Source: UBA12087 sp964370815 | GTDB lineage: Bacteria > Chloroflexota > Anaerolineae > Anaerolineales > Villigracilaceae | Length of the DNA stretch: 64,000 nt | Direction of reading: 5' to 3' | Assembly (NCBI GenBank): GCA_964370815.1 | Contig: CAYJKQ010000005.1 | Location: 124,001-188,000 of the forward strand | Shown: one piece after another, positions 33,778-42,463 of the stretch | How positions within the stretch are numbered: the stretch's first letter is position 1 | Layout: each line of letters starts with the position of its first letter | The notes under the pieces: generated by a model | Told to the model about the DNA's origin: nothing | Database searches by the model: none | Seen by the model: only the letters and a program-made list of their open reading frames with translations | Position numbers and translations under genes: made by a program

Positions 33778-35007
33778 TCAATCGTCTGCAATAGTCGGGG
33801 CCTTTTGAAATCTGTGCACCGATTGGTGAGTCTCATCTGCAGGGTGTTCCGCTTCAAAAACTGGGAAGTACTTGGCGATCAACCCAAAGGCGAGAATGCC
33901 GGCCGAGAAAATTCCAATCGAAAGGGCAACTTCGGGCAGGGTCGGGAAGTAGTTGACATTGCTCATGAAGGTTGGTAGGTAGGTGATTGGATCGGGATGC
34001 TTGACCGCTAGCCAACTGACGTTGAAGCGGTTCAGGATCATGCCGACCAACAGGATGATGGCAGAGACCAAAATACCATTACTGCTCTGGCGGATCCGAT
34101 TAATTGAGAACAGGGTCAATGGGATAACTCCACTGATAAAAATCTCAATCCAGAAAAGGAAGCTCATAAAACCGCTGGAAAAAAGATATCGCAGGTCACC
34201 TTCGATTGTAAGTTGGCCGAACTTAATAACCAGGTAGAGCCCCAGGATGTATGGAATTGCACGCGCCAGTTTTTCAAGAAGATGTGTCTCCAATCCCAGC
34301 TTGAAATAACGGGAACTGAGCGTTGACTCAAAGATTATCATTGCAATGCCGATTGCCAGGACAGAGGTAAAAAACAGGACCGGCAGAAAAGGTGTCCACC
34401 ATAACGGATGTAATTTGGATGGTTGGATGAGTAATAACGCCCCCAGCGAACTCTGATGCAACACTGAGATGACGGCTCCAAGGATCACAATGGGTTTCAT
34501 AAACCGCTTGATAAGATTTGCAGGTTTTTGCCAGTTCAAGCGCTCGAAGACGACAGGCGCAAATTCAACCATCATCACGGTAGAGTAAATAATCACGTAA
34601 ATACCAACAACAAACAGGAAAGAATTGTAGTTCTGATAAATGAAATAGTGCCAGATGCGTTCGGGGTGGCCCAAGTCGACCAGCAGGGCAATGACTTCCA
34701 TGATGTAACCAAGCAATCCTGTTAATAAGGTTGGTCTAAGCAGCGGTCTGAACTCTTCCAAATCAAAGATATACACGATGGATGCAAGGATGAATGCTCC
34801 ACTACTGATGGCTATACCCGTAAAAAGGTCGAAACTAACCCAGAATCCCCATGGATAAGCATTGCTTAAATTACTGATTGCCCCGATTCCATAAATGAAC
34901 CGTATCATCGCAATCACGAATGCAATAACTGTAAGGGATAATAAGATCCATACCAGGGGTTTGAATTTAAGTTGCAAGCGCGGTTGGATGGTGATTTTTA
35001 TGCTCAT
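33778..35007 (-). CDS. NrfD/PsrC-type polysulfide-reductase membrane subunit
   Basis: The 409-residue protein has about ten membrane helices and the NrfD signatures AYPWGFWVSFDLFTGIAISSGAFIL, DLGHPERIWHYF and HQSSLGALLLIQPSKLHPLWW. It anchors the molybdenum/iron-sulfur dimer and exchanges electrons with quinone. Its start overlaps the FeS gene stop by 4 nt (ATGA). It sits in the same operon as cytochrome b and Rieske genes, which is unusual for a PsrC alone. Confidence 0.92.
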   Translation of the reverse strand: MSIKITIQPRLQLKFKPLVWILLSLTVIAFVIAMIRFIYGIGAISNLSNAYPWGFWVSFDLFTGIAISSGAFILASIVYIFDLEEFRPLLRPTLLTGLLGYIMEVIALLVDLGHPERIWHYFIYQNYNSFLFVVGIYVIIYSTVMMVEFAPVVFERLNWQKPANLIKRFMKPIVILGAVISVLHQSSLGALLLIQPSKLHPLWWTPFLPVLFFTSVLAIGIAMIIFESTLSSRYFKLGLETHLLEKLARAIPYILGLYLVIKFGQLTIEGDLRYLFSSGFMSFLFWIEIFISGVIPLTLFSINRIRQSSNGILVSAIILLVGMILNRFNVSWLAVKHPDPITYLPTFMSNVNYFPTLPEVALSIGIFSAGILAFGLIAKYFPVFEAEHPADETHQSVHRFQKAPTIADD

Positions 35008-35783
35008 TGTTTCCCTGCCTCTTTATCTTCTTCTGTGGCTTGTTTCACTTTATTTTGCTTGTAAAGATGTACTCCGGCGGTTATCCCCGTCAATACAACG
35101 CCCCAGCCAAGACCAACAGGAAGCGTCAAACCGATGGCAGCTTCACTAACTTCCTTGATTGGCTTAAGACCAACATCCGGCAATCCCAACTCGCTGAACG
35201 GGACATGCGAGAGGATCAGGTAGGATGTACCACCATTCTCGCGTTCGCCATAAACATGGTCAATGTAGCGGTCGGGATGCGCGGCAATACGCTCATGGGC
35301 TTTTTTGAGTAGTTCATTGCGGTAGCCGTATTCGAGTGCGTCGGTGGGGCAGGTCTGTACGCAGGCGGGTTCTTGTTCGTTGTAGATGCGCTGGGGGCAG
35401 AAGGTGCATTTGTCGATGAACGCTCCCTCAATGATACCCTTATCATAATCAAAGTGCGGCACACCAAACGGACAAGCGTTCATGCAATAGCGGCAACCGA
35501 TGCACACGTCAGGGTTGTAGATAACGGGACCATCCTCCGCCTTGGTATACGCACCCACGGGACAAGCCGACAGGCAATCTGGATCTTTGCAGTGCATGCA
35601 ATGGTAGACCATGGAAGCACTATCCAGATTTGGGAATTCTCCTTTTACACCAATTCCTGCCACCCAGATACGGGTCTTATCCATGGGGATATTGTTCTCA
35701 ACGCTGCAAGCCACCATGCAAGCTCGACAGTCAATACAACGGGTGGCGTCAAACAGGTATGCGTGTTGTTTTATCTCAGACAT
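35004..35783 (-). CDS. four-cluster ferredoxin subunit (DmsB/PsrB type)
   Basis: The 259-residue protein has four [4Fe-4S] motifs: CIDCRACMVAC, CMHCKDPDCLSAC, CIGCRYCMNAC, and CTFCPQR with CVQTC. It has a C-terminal membrane helix (GLGWGVVLTGITAGVHLY) as in HybA-like anchored ferredoxins. There is no Tat signal, so it is likely exported with the catalytic subunit. It bridges electrons between the molybdenum enzyme and NrfD. It lies 10 nt after the catalytic gene and overlaps the NrfD gene. Confidence 0.92.
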   Translation of the reverse strand: MSEIKQHAYLFDATRCIDCRACMVACSVENNIPMDKTRIWVAGIGVKGEFPNLDSASMVYHCMHCKDPDCLSACPVGAYTKAEDGPVIYNPDVCIGCRYCMNACPFGVPHFDYDKGIIEGAFIDKCTFCPQRIYNEQEPACVQTCPTDALEYGYRNELLKKAHERIAAHPDRYIDHVYGERENGGTSYLILSHVPFSELGLPDVGLKPIKEVSEAAIGLTLPVGLGWGVVLTGITAGVHLYKQNKVKQATEEDKEAGKQ

Positions 35784-35793
35784 GACTGCACCT

Positions 35794-37974
35794 CTAAGCC
35801 TTTCTTACCGTTACAAAAGTCTGAGTCAGTGCTTGCCCGCCACTGATGGGGTCGGTGAAAGTCTCGTGAAGAGCAGAGTCGCTAGCACCCACGCCGAAAG
35901 CTGTCGTCAACCCCTTGGAAAGATGGCCATAGCCGGGTGTCAAGTAGACACAATCCGGACGAATGGCTTCGGTAACCAGCAAAATAATATGAGCATGACC
36001 AACTTTGCTATTAATTTCCACCCAGTCTCCATCTACAAATCCTTGATTTGCAGCAGCTTTGGGGTTCATCCATAACCTGGGCTCATTTGAATATTTATGC
36101 AGAAGCTGGTTGTTCTGAGTTCCAAACTGGGTATGTTGGGCTACTTTCCCGGTCAACAAATAGAATTCATCCTCACCAGGTACGGGTGGTTCCTCCCAGG
36201 TAGGCCATGGCGAGAAACCGGCATTCTTCAATGTTTCTGAATACACCTCGATCTTTCCTGACGCAGTATTGAAAGAGATCTCTTTCTTTTCATCTTCCTC
36301 AGGCATGTCAGAATAGCCCTTAACCTTTACTTCCTCTAAACTGACTCCCAATGGTACCAGTTGCTGGCGAATATAATCTTCCTCATCTTTATATTGGAAG
36401 TAATCGCCAAGCCCAAGGCGCTCACCTAATTGCTTGTAGATCCATAAGGCTGATTTAGCCTCACCTTGCGGTTCAATGACCGGTTGACGAATGAAAGCTT
36501 TATCTCCGACCGGTAACAGCGGGTCGTGGCGTTCCAGGTAAGAGGCTTCGGGTAGGACAACATCCGAGTACCAGGCGGTGTCATTCATGATGATATCAAC
36601 CGTGACGATAAAGTCCATCTTGGTGAAGGCTTCCAGGGTTTTGGCGCGGTCTGGAAGAGATTGGATAGGGTTCTGCCTGGAGATGAACCAGCCATGCGCC
36701 TGGTAAGGTTCTCCGGAAACAATGGCATCGCGTAATTCCTGGAAAACTCCTAATTTAAGCGGCACCAGCGGATATTTCCAGGGTGTGCCATCCAAACGAA
36801 GGGCAGACAGACGCGGATAAGGTGGTTGGGACAGTACACCCAGGCCAGCTCCTTCTGCCGCGGCCTCTGCTGATAGACATCCTCCAGGCGTGAGAACGTT
36901 TCCGCTCAAGGCGTTTAATGTTGCAATCGCTCGTTCCGTCTGGAACGAATTAATGAAATTGGAGGTACGCCAGCCAGGATGTGCAAGGGCATTGTTATTT
37001 GCAGCTGCATATTCCCGGGCAATACGTTCAATGGTGACGGCTGGTACACCCGTGATCTGCTCAGCCCAGGCAGGGGTGTACCTGCTCATTTCTTCTTGGA
37101 TGTCATCACAACCCACCACATATTTTCTAACAAATTCACAATCTGCCAGCTCATTGGCGGTAATTACATTGATCATTGCCAGAAGGAAGGCAGAATCGGT
37201 ACCTGGACGGATGGGGATCCATTCTGTTGCTTTGGCAGCGGTTTTGGTATAACGCGGATCTAGGTAAACCAGTTTGGCACCGCGGTCGATGGCGTGTGAC
37301 AATTCAGCTGTTTCCGAAGTCGAGATGGCTTCCATCAGATTGCGACCAACCATCAAAATATATTCAACATTGTCATAATTGCGGGAGGGTTCTTCAATGC
37401 CATAAGTCAACAAAAAGGCTGTGATCATGGCATTGAAGCACAGGCTGCGTTGGGTTCCATAGTTGGGTGAACCAAATGCGTATAGTAAATTCTCAAATAG
37501 CGGTTGGCTCAGGTTGTGAGTGGATGAAAAAACCATCGCCTCGGGACCATATTGATCTTTGATCGCCTGCATTTTTCCAGCCACCAGGTCAAGAGCTTCA
37601 TCCCAGGAGGCTTTGCGGAATAAGCCCTCACCGCGTTTACCAATCCGGATCAGCGGAGTCAGCACCCGGTCCGGGTCATAGGTATTCATTAGCCCAGATT
37701 GACCGCGCGGGCAGAGTTTGCCTTTGGAATGTGGATGTTCCGGGTTGCCATCCAACTTGACGACACGTCCCTTCACGACTTTGGCGATCAATCCACAGCG
37801 CCAGACGCACATCTCGCACATGCTGGGAATATAGCCATCTCCCTCTGCGTTGAGGTGACCCGCGTCACGTGCTGCCTGCGCCACCTTCGGCGGGAGCATT
37901 GCACCGACAACCAGCGCACCAGCCGTCGCCGCTCCTAATTTTAGAAAATCTCTTCTTGAGATCGTTTCTGTCAT
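35794..37974 (-). CDS. Tat-exported molybdopterin oxidoreductase (PsrA/PhsA-like)
   Basis: The 726-residue enzyme begins with a Tat signal (SRRDFLKLGAATAGALVVG). The [4Fe-4S] motif is CxxCxxxC (C53, C56, C60) then C88 in KLCPRG. Cys 179 (RSLCFNA) is placed as the Mo ligand. The C-terminal molybdopterin dinucleotide domain contains LLTGKVAQHTQFGTQNN. The closest functional families are polysulfide/thiosulfate reductases and related alternative-complex subunits; arsenate or other oxyanion use cannot be excluded. It heads an operon with FeS, NrfD, cytochrome b, nine-heme and Rieske proteins. Confidence 0.88.
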   Translation of the reverse strand: MTETISRRDFLKLGAATAGALVVGAMLPPKVAQAARDAGHLNAEGDGYIPSMCEMCVWRCGLIAKVVKGRVVKLDGNPEHPHSKGKLCPRGQSGLMNTYDPDRVLTPLIRIGKRGEGLFRKASWDEALDLVAGKMQAIKDQYGPEAMVFSSTHNLSQPLFENLLYAFGSPNYGTQRSLCFNAMITAFLLTYGIEEPSRNYDNVEYILMVGRNLMEAISTSETAELSHAIDRGAKLVYLDPRYTKTAAKATEWIPIRPGTDSAFLLAMINVITANELADCEFVRKYVVGCDDIQEEMSRYTPAWAEQITGVPAVTIERIAREYAAANNNALAHPGWRTSNFINSFQTERAIATLNALSGNVLTPGGCLSAEAAAEGAGLGVLSQPPYPRLSALRLDGTPWKYPLVPLKLGVFQELRDAIVSGEPYQAHGWFISRQNPIQSLPDRAKTLEAFTKMDFIVTVDIIMNDTAWYSDVVLPEASYLERHDPLLPVGDKAFIRQPVIEPQGEAKSALWIYKQLGERLGLGDYFQYKDEEDYIRQQLVPLGVSLEEVKVKGYSDMPEEDEKKEISFNTASGKIEVYSETLKNAGFSPWPTWEEPPVPGEDEFYLLTGKVAQHTQFGTQNNQLLHKYSNEPRLWMNPKAAANQGFVDGDWVEINSKVGHAHIILLVTEAIRPDCVYLTPGYGHLSKGLTTAFGVGASDSALHETFTDPISGGQALTQTFVTVRKA

Positions 37975-38042
37975 AGATAACTCCAGTGTTCAGTTGCCAG
38001 TTACCGGCGAGAAGTTCTTTCTCACAGATAACTTAACACTGA

Positions 38043-38594
38043 TTACTGATTGCTGTCTTTCCTCTGCCAACCCACGCGGTCGATCAAGTAGAACAGCAGA
38101 AGCGACATCAGGGCGAACATGAGGATGAACAGGAAGGGACTGACATTCCAAAGGTCAGGGATGATGGCATTGCCATAATTGGCGATCGCGGAGATCTGCG
38201 GAAATACGTGTTGATAGGTCAGACCGTAAATAAATGCGCCTGTCAGAAAACCAAGCAATCCGGGAATAATGTAATCCAGCTTACCTTCGCCGCCACCGGC
38301 GGCGCAAGTGCCTGGTCAGAATCCTGTGAGCGCCATACCCACGCCAAATAACAACCCGCCAGCGAGGTTACCAACGATATACGTTGCGGGGATATTTGGG
38401 AAAGTGAGCAACCCAAGTCCACGCAGGGCATACAGTCCGATCATGGCGACCACCAGTGCGGTCATCATGAATTTCAGCACCGCAAGGTCCGTGAAACGAA
38501 AGACATTTACGATCTTGTTGTATTTGGTCAAGCCAGCCTTGTTCAGCGAAAATCCGAAGAATACACCGAAGACAAGGGCAAGAATATTTGTCAT
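38043..38594 (-). CDS. YeeE/YedE-type transporter half with in-frame TGA (selenocysteine)
   Basis: The 183-residue product reads through TGA at 38316-38318 (residue 93). The reading frame is open on both sides without another stop. The residues around it, GVGMALTGF-U-PGTCAAGGGEG, match the family motif GxGMxLxGxCPGTxxxxxGEG, with TGA exactly at the conserved Cys. The expected SECIS hairpin starts 11 nt later. The second part alone has no ATG or RBS. YeeE/YedE proteins import thiosulfate or other sulfur (some are linked to selenium). AGAGG precedes ATG 38594. It pairs with the other half at 38613-39158. Confidence 0.88.
38285..38308 (-). promoter_or_regulatory. bacterial SECIS-like hairpin of the YeeE half
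   Basis: Downstream of the TGA the minus strand reads CGCCGCC-GGT-GGCGGCG, a perfect 7-bp stem with a GGU apical loop, plus an outer CTT/AAG pairing with a single bulged G. The GU of the loop lies at positions 23-24 counted from the U of UGA, as in the E. coli fdhF SECIS. Confidence 0.8.
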
Positions 38595-38612
38595 GGTTGC
38601 CTCTTTTTTGTC

Positions 38613-39158
38613 CTAATAGTTTTTCCGATAGATTACCAACGCTGTCAGTATGCCCGAAGCGAACATACCCATAATGAACAAGAATGCCGCAGGAGCCAGA
38701 AGCATACCACCTGAGATGGCGAGACCGCTGGTACAGCCACCTGCAATTCCTGCCGCGTATTCCAGAACGATAGCGCCGAAGAAAACCAGCACCCAACGCT
38801 TCCAAACCTGGGTGCCAAAGATACGCTTCCACTGCGCGTCCGAATTTGCCGCGTCCTTCTTGCCCCATTTGAGCGTACCACTGGTCGCTGCGCCGATCAT
38901 CCCACCGAAGAACATACCGACCAGCAGGATCACTCCATAGGTAATGCCGGGTGGCATGATGAAGTTGAAGTACATGGTATCAAAAACTGCAGGCGCAACC
39001 GCCTTGCCGATCATGCCCGCGATATTTTCGAACGCACCGGAAGCACCCAGCAGGCTGTCGCTTGCCCACACCGCCAGAATACCCACCAGTCCGAGCAGAA
39101 TACCCGCCACATAGGGCGACCAGGTTTCCTTGCGGATGTAATTCAAAAGAAATTTCAT
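38613..39158 (-). CDS. YeeE/YedE-type transporter half (Cys form)
   Basis: The 181-residue protein has four to five helices and the motif GIAGGCTSGLAISGG, the conserved Cys region of YeeE/YedE (PmpA-type) half proteins. It lies 18 nt before the selenocysteine half, so together they reconstitute the two-fold pore seen in the fused protein at 48010. Preceded by the tri-heme cytochrome gene (3-nt gap). Confidence 0.87.
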   Translation of the reverse strand: MKFLLNYIRKETWSPYVAGILLGLVGILAVWASDSLLGASGAFENIAGMIGKAVAPAVFDTMYFNFIMPPGITYGVILLVGMFFGGMIGAATSGTLKWGKKDAANSDAQWKRIFGTQVWKRWVLVFFGAIVLEYAAGIAGGCTSGLAISGGMLLAPAAFLFIMGMFASGILTALVIYRKNY

Positions 39159-39161
39159 AGC

Positions 39162-39983
39162 CTACTCCTCATCCTTTTTGAAAACTTCGTCCATCAGATC
39201 GATAACCTTATCCACCTTTTTGTGATCCAACAAATTCGTCAACGACTTGCGCGTGCCTGGTTTGAGACCTGCGATCTTCGGCAGCATCTCCACCACATCG
39301 GCGGGATATTCCGCTTCCACCTTGCGCGTATCGCCAAACTTTACTTTGATGAATTTCTCGCGTGTGGCGACGAACCCGCCGCCACCCAGCACCATCCCAC
39401 CGATCATGCCAATTAAAATCATGTTGCCCCAATTGATGGGTTTTTTACCCAGCACGATCTCATCATAATTCTGGACATAATTAACCGCGTTCGGATCATC
39501 CACGACGATCTCGTTGCACTGATTCGAGGTGACAATGGGAGCTGAAACCGGACTGACAGGCTCCGCGGCATCATCGGATGCTGCGGTAGGCGTGGCTGAT
39601 ACCGAACCGATCTCCACGCCGAGAATATCCGCGTAGACCTTGGCACGTGCATCCAAATCCGCGACGTGGCACTGTTGGCAGGCTGCCTTCAAATCAGATA
39701 GAGGGGTCACCATCCCTTCATGCGCAGCATCCTTCTCGATCGCTTGCTGGTTCCCTGCGTGGCAGATGTAGCAGAAATCACCGAAAGCATGCGATTGATG
39801 CCAGCCTGTCCCATCTGCATTGACGGGCATCTGACCCTGCACTTCGTGGCAGTTCTTGCAGGAGGATGCCTGCGAACCACACTGGGCACTGGCCGGTTGT
39901 GCAGACACCAGCCAGATGCTGGTCATTATGACCAGCAGCACTCCAAATAGGATCATTGTGAGTGGAATGCCTTTATGTTGCAT
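39162..39983 (-). CDS. tri-heme c-type cytochrome with membrane anchor
   Basis: The protein of about 273 residues has an N-terminal signal peptide (IPLTMILFGVLLVIMTSIWLVSA) and three CxxCH motifs (CKNCH, CYICH, CQQCH). A Ser/Thr/Pro linker follows, then a membrane helix (INWGNMILIGMIGGMVLGGGG) and a cytoplasmic-side helical tail. AGGAGG precedes ATG 39983. It is first gene of the YeeE pair operon and resembles the short protein at 58758. It may deliver electrons to a periplasmic sulfur step; unproven. Confidence 0.85.
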   Translation of the reverse strand: MQHKGIPLTMILFGVLLVIMTSIWLVSAQPASAQCGSQASSCKNCHEVQGQMPVNADGTGWHQSHAFGDFCYICHAGNQQAIEKDAAHEGMVTPLSDLKAACQQCHVADLDARAKVYADILGVEIGSVSATPTAASDDAAEPVSPVSAPIVTSNQCNEIVVDDPNAVNYVQNYDEIVLGKKPINWGNMILIGMIGGMVLGGGGFVATREKFIKVKFGDTRKVEAEYPADVVEMLPKIAGLKPGTRKSLTNLLDHKKVDKVIDLMDEVFKKDEE

Positions 39984-40045
39984 ACGCAAACCTCCTGAAA
40001 AAAAAAAGAAATTGGTCAAATAAATAATTGAACGTATTTCAGTAA

Positions 40046-40160
40046 CTGCTCAGCCTGTCATTCTGAACGAAGTGAAGAATCTCCACCTTCAGGAGAGGAG
40101 ACCCTTCATTTCATTCAGGGTGACAAATAGTTGAAGAGTAACTACTCTACGGCTGAGTAG
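40046..40160. mobile_element. MITE-like inverted-repeat element
   Basis: Outer arms CTGCTCAGCC (40046-40055) and GGCTGAGTAG (40151-40160) are near-perfect inverted repeats (9 of 10). Inner arms TGTCATTCTGAACGAAGTGA (from 40056) and TCATTTCATTCAGGGTGACA (to 40125) pair with some mismatches. The sequence has no ORF. The inner motif looks like a dispersed bacterial palindromic repeat. Confidence 0.6.
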
Positions 40161-40427
40161 ATACGAATTTCATAATTCAAGCTCGAATCTGACAAGCGGC
40201 AATATTATACACCAATTATATTAGGTGTAATGCCTATAAATATGTAATATTAATACTATTTATTGTGTTATTTAAGTAATTTTTGAATGGAATTGTGATG
40301 AGTATTGCAATTCGTTGGACATCTCAAAGGATCTTGTGGAAAGCATCCCAATTTATTGTGTATTTTTACCTGTTTTGGTATGATTGTCTGAAATGATGAT
40401 CCTCACTGATCCTATCGAAGGTGGAGC
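40161..40427. other. A/T-rich promoter region of the XRE-cupin gene
   Basis: No gene is present. The stretch carries A/T-rich sequence that could hold divergent promoters for the tri-heme cytochrome operon and the XRE-cupin gene. No clear operator was identified. Confidence 0.4.
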
Positions 40428-41036
40428 ATGAAAGAAAAGATATCCGTTGGAGAACGACTCCGCACCTTGCGGACTGAACGCAGTCTGTCCCAGCGTGCGC
40501 TGGCGCAACTGGCGAAAATCTCCACCAACTCGGTCAGTTTGATCGAACGCAGTGGGATTTCGCCCAGCGTTGCAACCTTGCAAAACCTGGCAACGGCTTT
40601 ACATGTGCGCGTGAGTTATTTCTTTGAGGATGAATCAGAGCAAAGCATTTTGCATGTCAAGGCCAGCCAGCGCGCAACTGTAGACAGCCAGGGGGTATGC
40701 ATTGAAAGCACGGGCAGCCGCATTCGCGCACAAGAAATGGAACCCTTTTTTATACGGTTGGCGCCCCATACCAGCAGTGGGAAACGGCAAGTCATTCATG
40801 GCGGGCACGAGGTTGTCTACTGTCTGAAAGGGGAAATGGAATACCTGATTGACGGGACAGTTTACCTGATCGTGGAAGGAGATTTCCTGCTTTTTGAAGC
40901 CAGCCTGCCACACCGGTGGCGCAACCCGTTTGAAACCCCTGCCGAATTTATCCTGATCCTGCAGACGCCCGGCGCGACCTTTGAGCCTATCAAGCGGCAT
41001 TTTGTGGAATATCCATCTGTGACATATATTGACTGA
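40428..41036 (+). CDS. XRE-cupin regulator 2
   Basis: The 202-residue protein has the same layout as regulators at 29841 and 59145: helix-turn-helix (GERLRTLRTERSLSQRALAQLAKISTNSVSLIERSGISP) and cupin (VVYCLKGEMEYLIDGTVYLIVEGDFLLFEASLPHRWRNP). GGTGGAG precedes ATG 40428. It stands between the YeeE-cytochrome operon and the Qmo-type operon and is divergent from the former. A strong bidirectional terminator follows. Confidence 0.88.
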   Translation: MKEKISVGERLRTLRTERSLSQRALAQLAKISTNSVSLIERSGISPSVATLQNLATALHVRVSYFFEDESEQSILHVKASQRATVDSQGVCIESTGSRIRAQEMEPFFIRLAPHTSSGKRQVIHGGHEVVYCLKGEMEYLIDGTVYLIVEGDFLLFEASLPHRWRNPFETPAEFILILQTPGATFEPIKRHFVEYPSVTYID

Positions 41037-41067
41037 GAGATAATTCTTAACACGTAGCGCCAAGCGG

Positions 41068-41108
41068 AAAAGGAGCTGTCCCAAAAGTGAAAAGGGACGG
41101 CTCCTTTT
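41068..41108. terminator. bidirectional terminator
   Basis: AAAAGGAGCTGTCCC pairs with GGGACGGCTCCTTTT (one mismatch) around an 11-nt loop, with A- and T-runs on both sides. Confidence 0.85.
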
Positions 41109-41268
41109 CTGTTGGATCACATCGGCTATCAAGATTTCCTATACCCCACTATTCAACAATATATAACGAATTGTGATTAAATTCACTTACGTCTTAGAGT
41201 GGGGATGCCTATACTAAAGCTTGTCCTTAATTAAGCCGATTCTGGAACCTTGGATTTATGAAACCACC

Positions 41269-41565
41269 ATGAATAATGCCATGCTGGAACTCGCTGATGA
41301 ACAGGCTGCCATCTGCCGGATGTTTGGTAACCCTCGCCGTTTGCTTATCCTTTGGATCCTGGCAAAAGAGGAAATGTCTGTGCATGCGATCGCAGCTCGA
41401 GTGGGTAGTTCCCTTCAAAACGTATCACAGCACTTAAACATGCTCAAGAAATCCGGCATTGTCACTACCCGCCGGGATGGACAAACGATCTACTACCAGA
41501 TTGCTGACCAAGTGTATCTCAAGCATTGTCCGGCCTTGTTACAGGCACCAGACAGGCTTGATTGA
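41269..41565 (+). CDS. ArsR-family regulator
   Basis: The product of about 98 residues has an intact ArsR winged helix (DEQAAICRMFGNPRRLLILWILAKEEMSVHAIAARVGSSLQNVSQHLNMLKKSGIVTTRRDGQTIYYQI). It lacks the classical metal-binding CxC motif; single Cys residues occur at AICR and KHCPALL. It is likely the regulator of the following sulfur operon. The frame opens at TTG 41221; ATG 41269 is the more probable start. Its helix-turn-helix resembles the frameshifted copy at 30521-30864. Confidence 0.85.
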   Translation: MNNAMLELADEQAAICRMFGNPRRLLILWILAKEEMSVHAIAARVGSSLQNVSQHLNMLKKSGIVTTRRDGQTIYYQIADQVYLKHCPALLQAPDRLD

Positions 41566-41604
41566 AAAATCTAAATTATTTGAACCAAACAAGGAGAAAT
41601 TCAT

Positions 41605-41856
41605 ATGACTACTGACCTTACTACCGTAACAGCCGCAAAAGTTGTGGATGCGCGCGCCATGTCCTGCCCCGGACCTTTACTGGAGGCTAAAAAAGGCATC
41701 GCCACCGTCAAGGTTGGCGAAGTGCTCGAGATCTGGTCGGGCGACGCCAATACTAAAAATGACATGCCGCGCTGGTGCGAAAAAGTCGGCCATGAATTCT
41801 TGGGCATGTTGTCAGGAGAAGGCTACGAACGGCTCTTTATCCGCCGCGCAAAATAG
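41605..41856 (+). CDS. tusA: TusA-family sulfur carrier 1
   Basis: The 83-residue protein has the TusA motif (RAMSCPGPLLEAKKGI) with the sulfur-carrying Cys at about residue 21. TusA proteins carry persulfide sulfur between donor and acceptor enzymes. AAGGAG precedes the ATG. The gene opens the sulfur/Qmo-like operon. Its C-terminal half (GDANTKNDMPRWCEKVGHEFLG) is longer than in E. coli TusA and holds a second Cys. Confidence 0.9.
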   Translation: MTTDLTTVTAAKVVDARAMSCPGPLLEAKKGIATVKVGEVLEIWSGDANTKNDMPRWCEKVGHEFLGMLSGEGYERLFIRRAK

Positions 41857-42007
41857 TAACGACTCTTCAGTATTTAAAACAAAGGGCTAGAAAGCCACAA
41901 AGGAAAAACCAGGCTATCAATGCACTTTCCACCCTTTGTATACTTTGTGTTCTTTATGTTAAATATTTTCCAGCCAAAAAGGAAGAATCATTAGATTGGA
42001 TTCAATC

Positions 42008-42463
42008 ATGGCAGAAACTATAAACCCTCAACAACCGAAAATTCTGATCCTGGCAACCCTGGCGGGTGGATACGCAGGCGCGGACTCGACGGGGCAATCG
42101 CACATGGATTACCCCGCCAATACCTACATCCTGCCTGTCATGTGCCCGGTTATGTTCCCGCCAGAGTTTTTTGTGCGCGCCTTCGAGCACGGCATTGATG
42201 GCATCATCATCATGTACAGCGGTACCGATAGCCCGTACAAGGTCGAAGCGGAAGGCACCTCCAAACTGATCAACAACGCCTACGGACTAATGAAGGCGCG
42301 CGGCATTGACATACGCCGCCTGCGCCTGGCTGCCATCTGCACCGTTTGCGTTAAACCCTTCCTAAAGGAAGTCAATCAGATGAACGAATTACTCAAAGGC
42401 ATTGGCTTCGTTCAACACGAACTCATCTCGAGCGCCGCAGCCGCGCAAGGAGCGCAGGTATGA
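42008..42463 (+). CDS. MvhD-like (HdrA partner) protein lacking FeS ligands
   Basis: The protein of about 151 residues has the MvhD family layout (GGYAGADSTG, MDYPANTYILPVMCPVMFPPEFFVRAFEHGIDGIIIM), but the usual cluster-binding Cys residues near the N-terminus and the CHPGDCHY region are absent, replaced by YSGTDSPYK. A CxxC (ICTVC) remains. MvhD normally links HdrA to hydrogenase or is fused to QmoB. ATG 42008 overlaps nothing upstream; the stop overlaps the QmoA-like gene by 4 nt. Confidence 0.78.
   Translation: MAETINPQQPKILILATLAGGYAGADSTGQSHMDYPANTYILPVMCPVMFPPEFFVRAFEHGIDGIIIMYSGTDSPYKVEAEGTSKLINNAYGLMKARGIDIRRLRLAAICTVCVKPFLKEVNQMNELLKGIGFVQHELISSAAAAQGAQV

Noticed and set aside
38258..38318. 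TGA at 38316 as a true stop separating two proteins
   Set aside because: The downstream part has no ATG/RBS, the motif continues across the codon and a SECIS-like hairpin follows.
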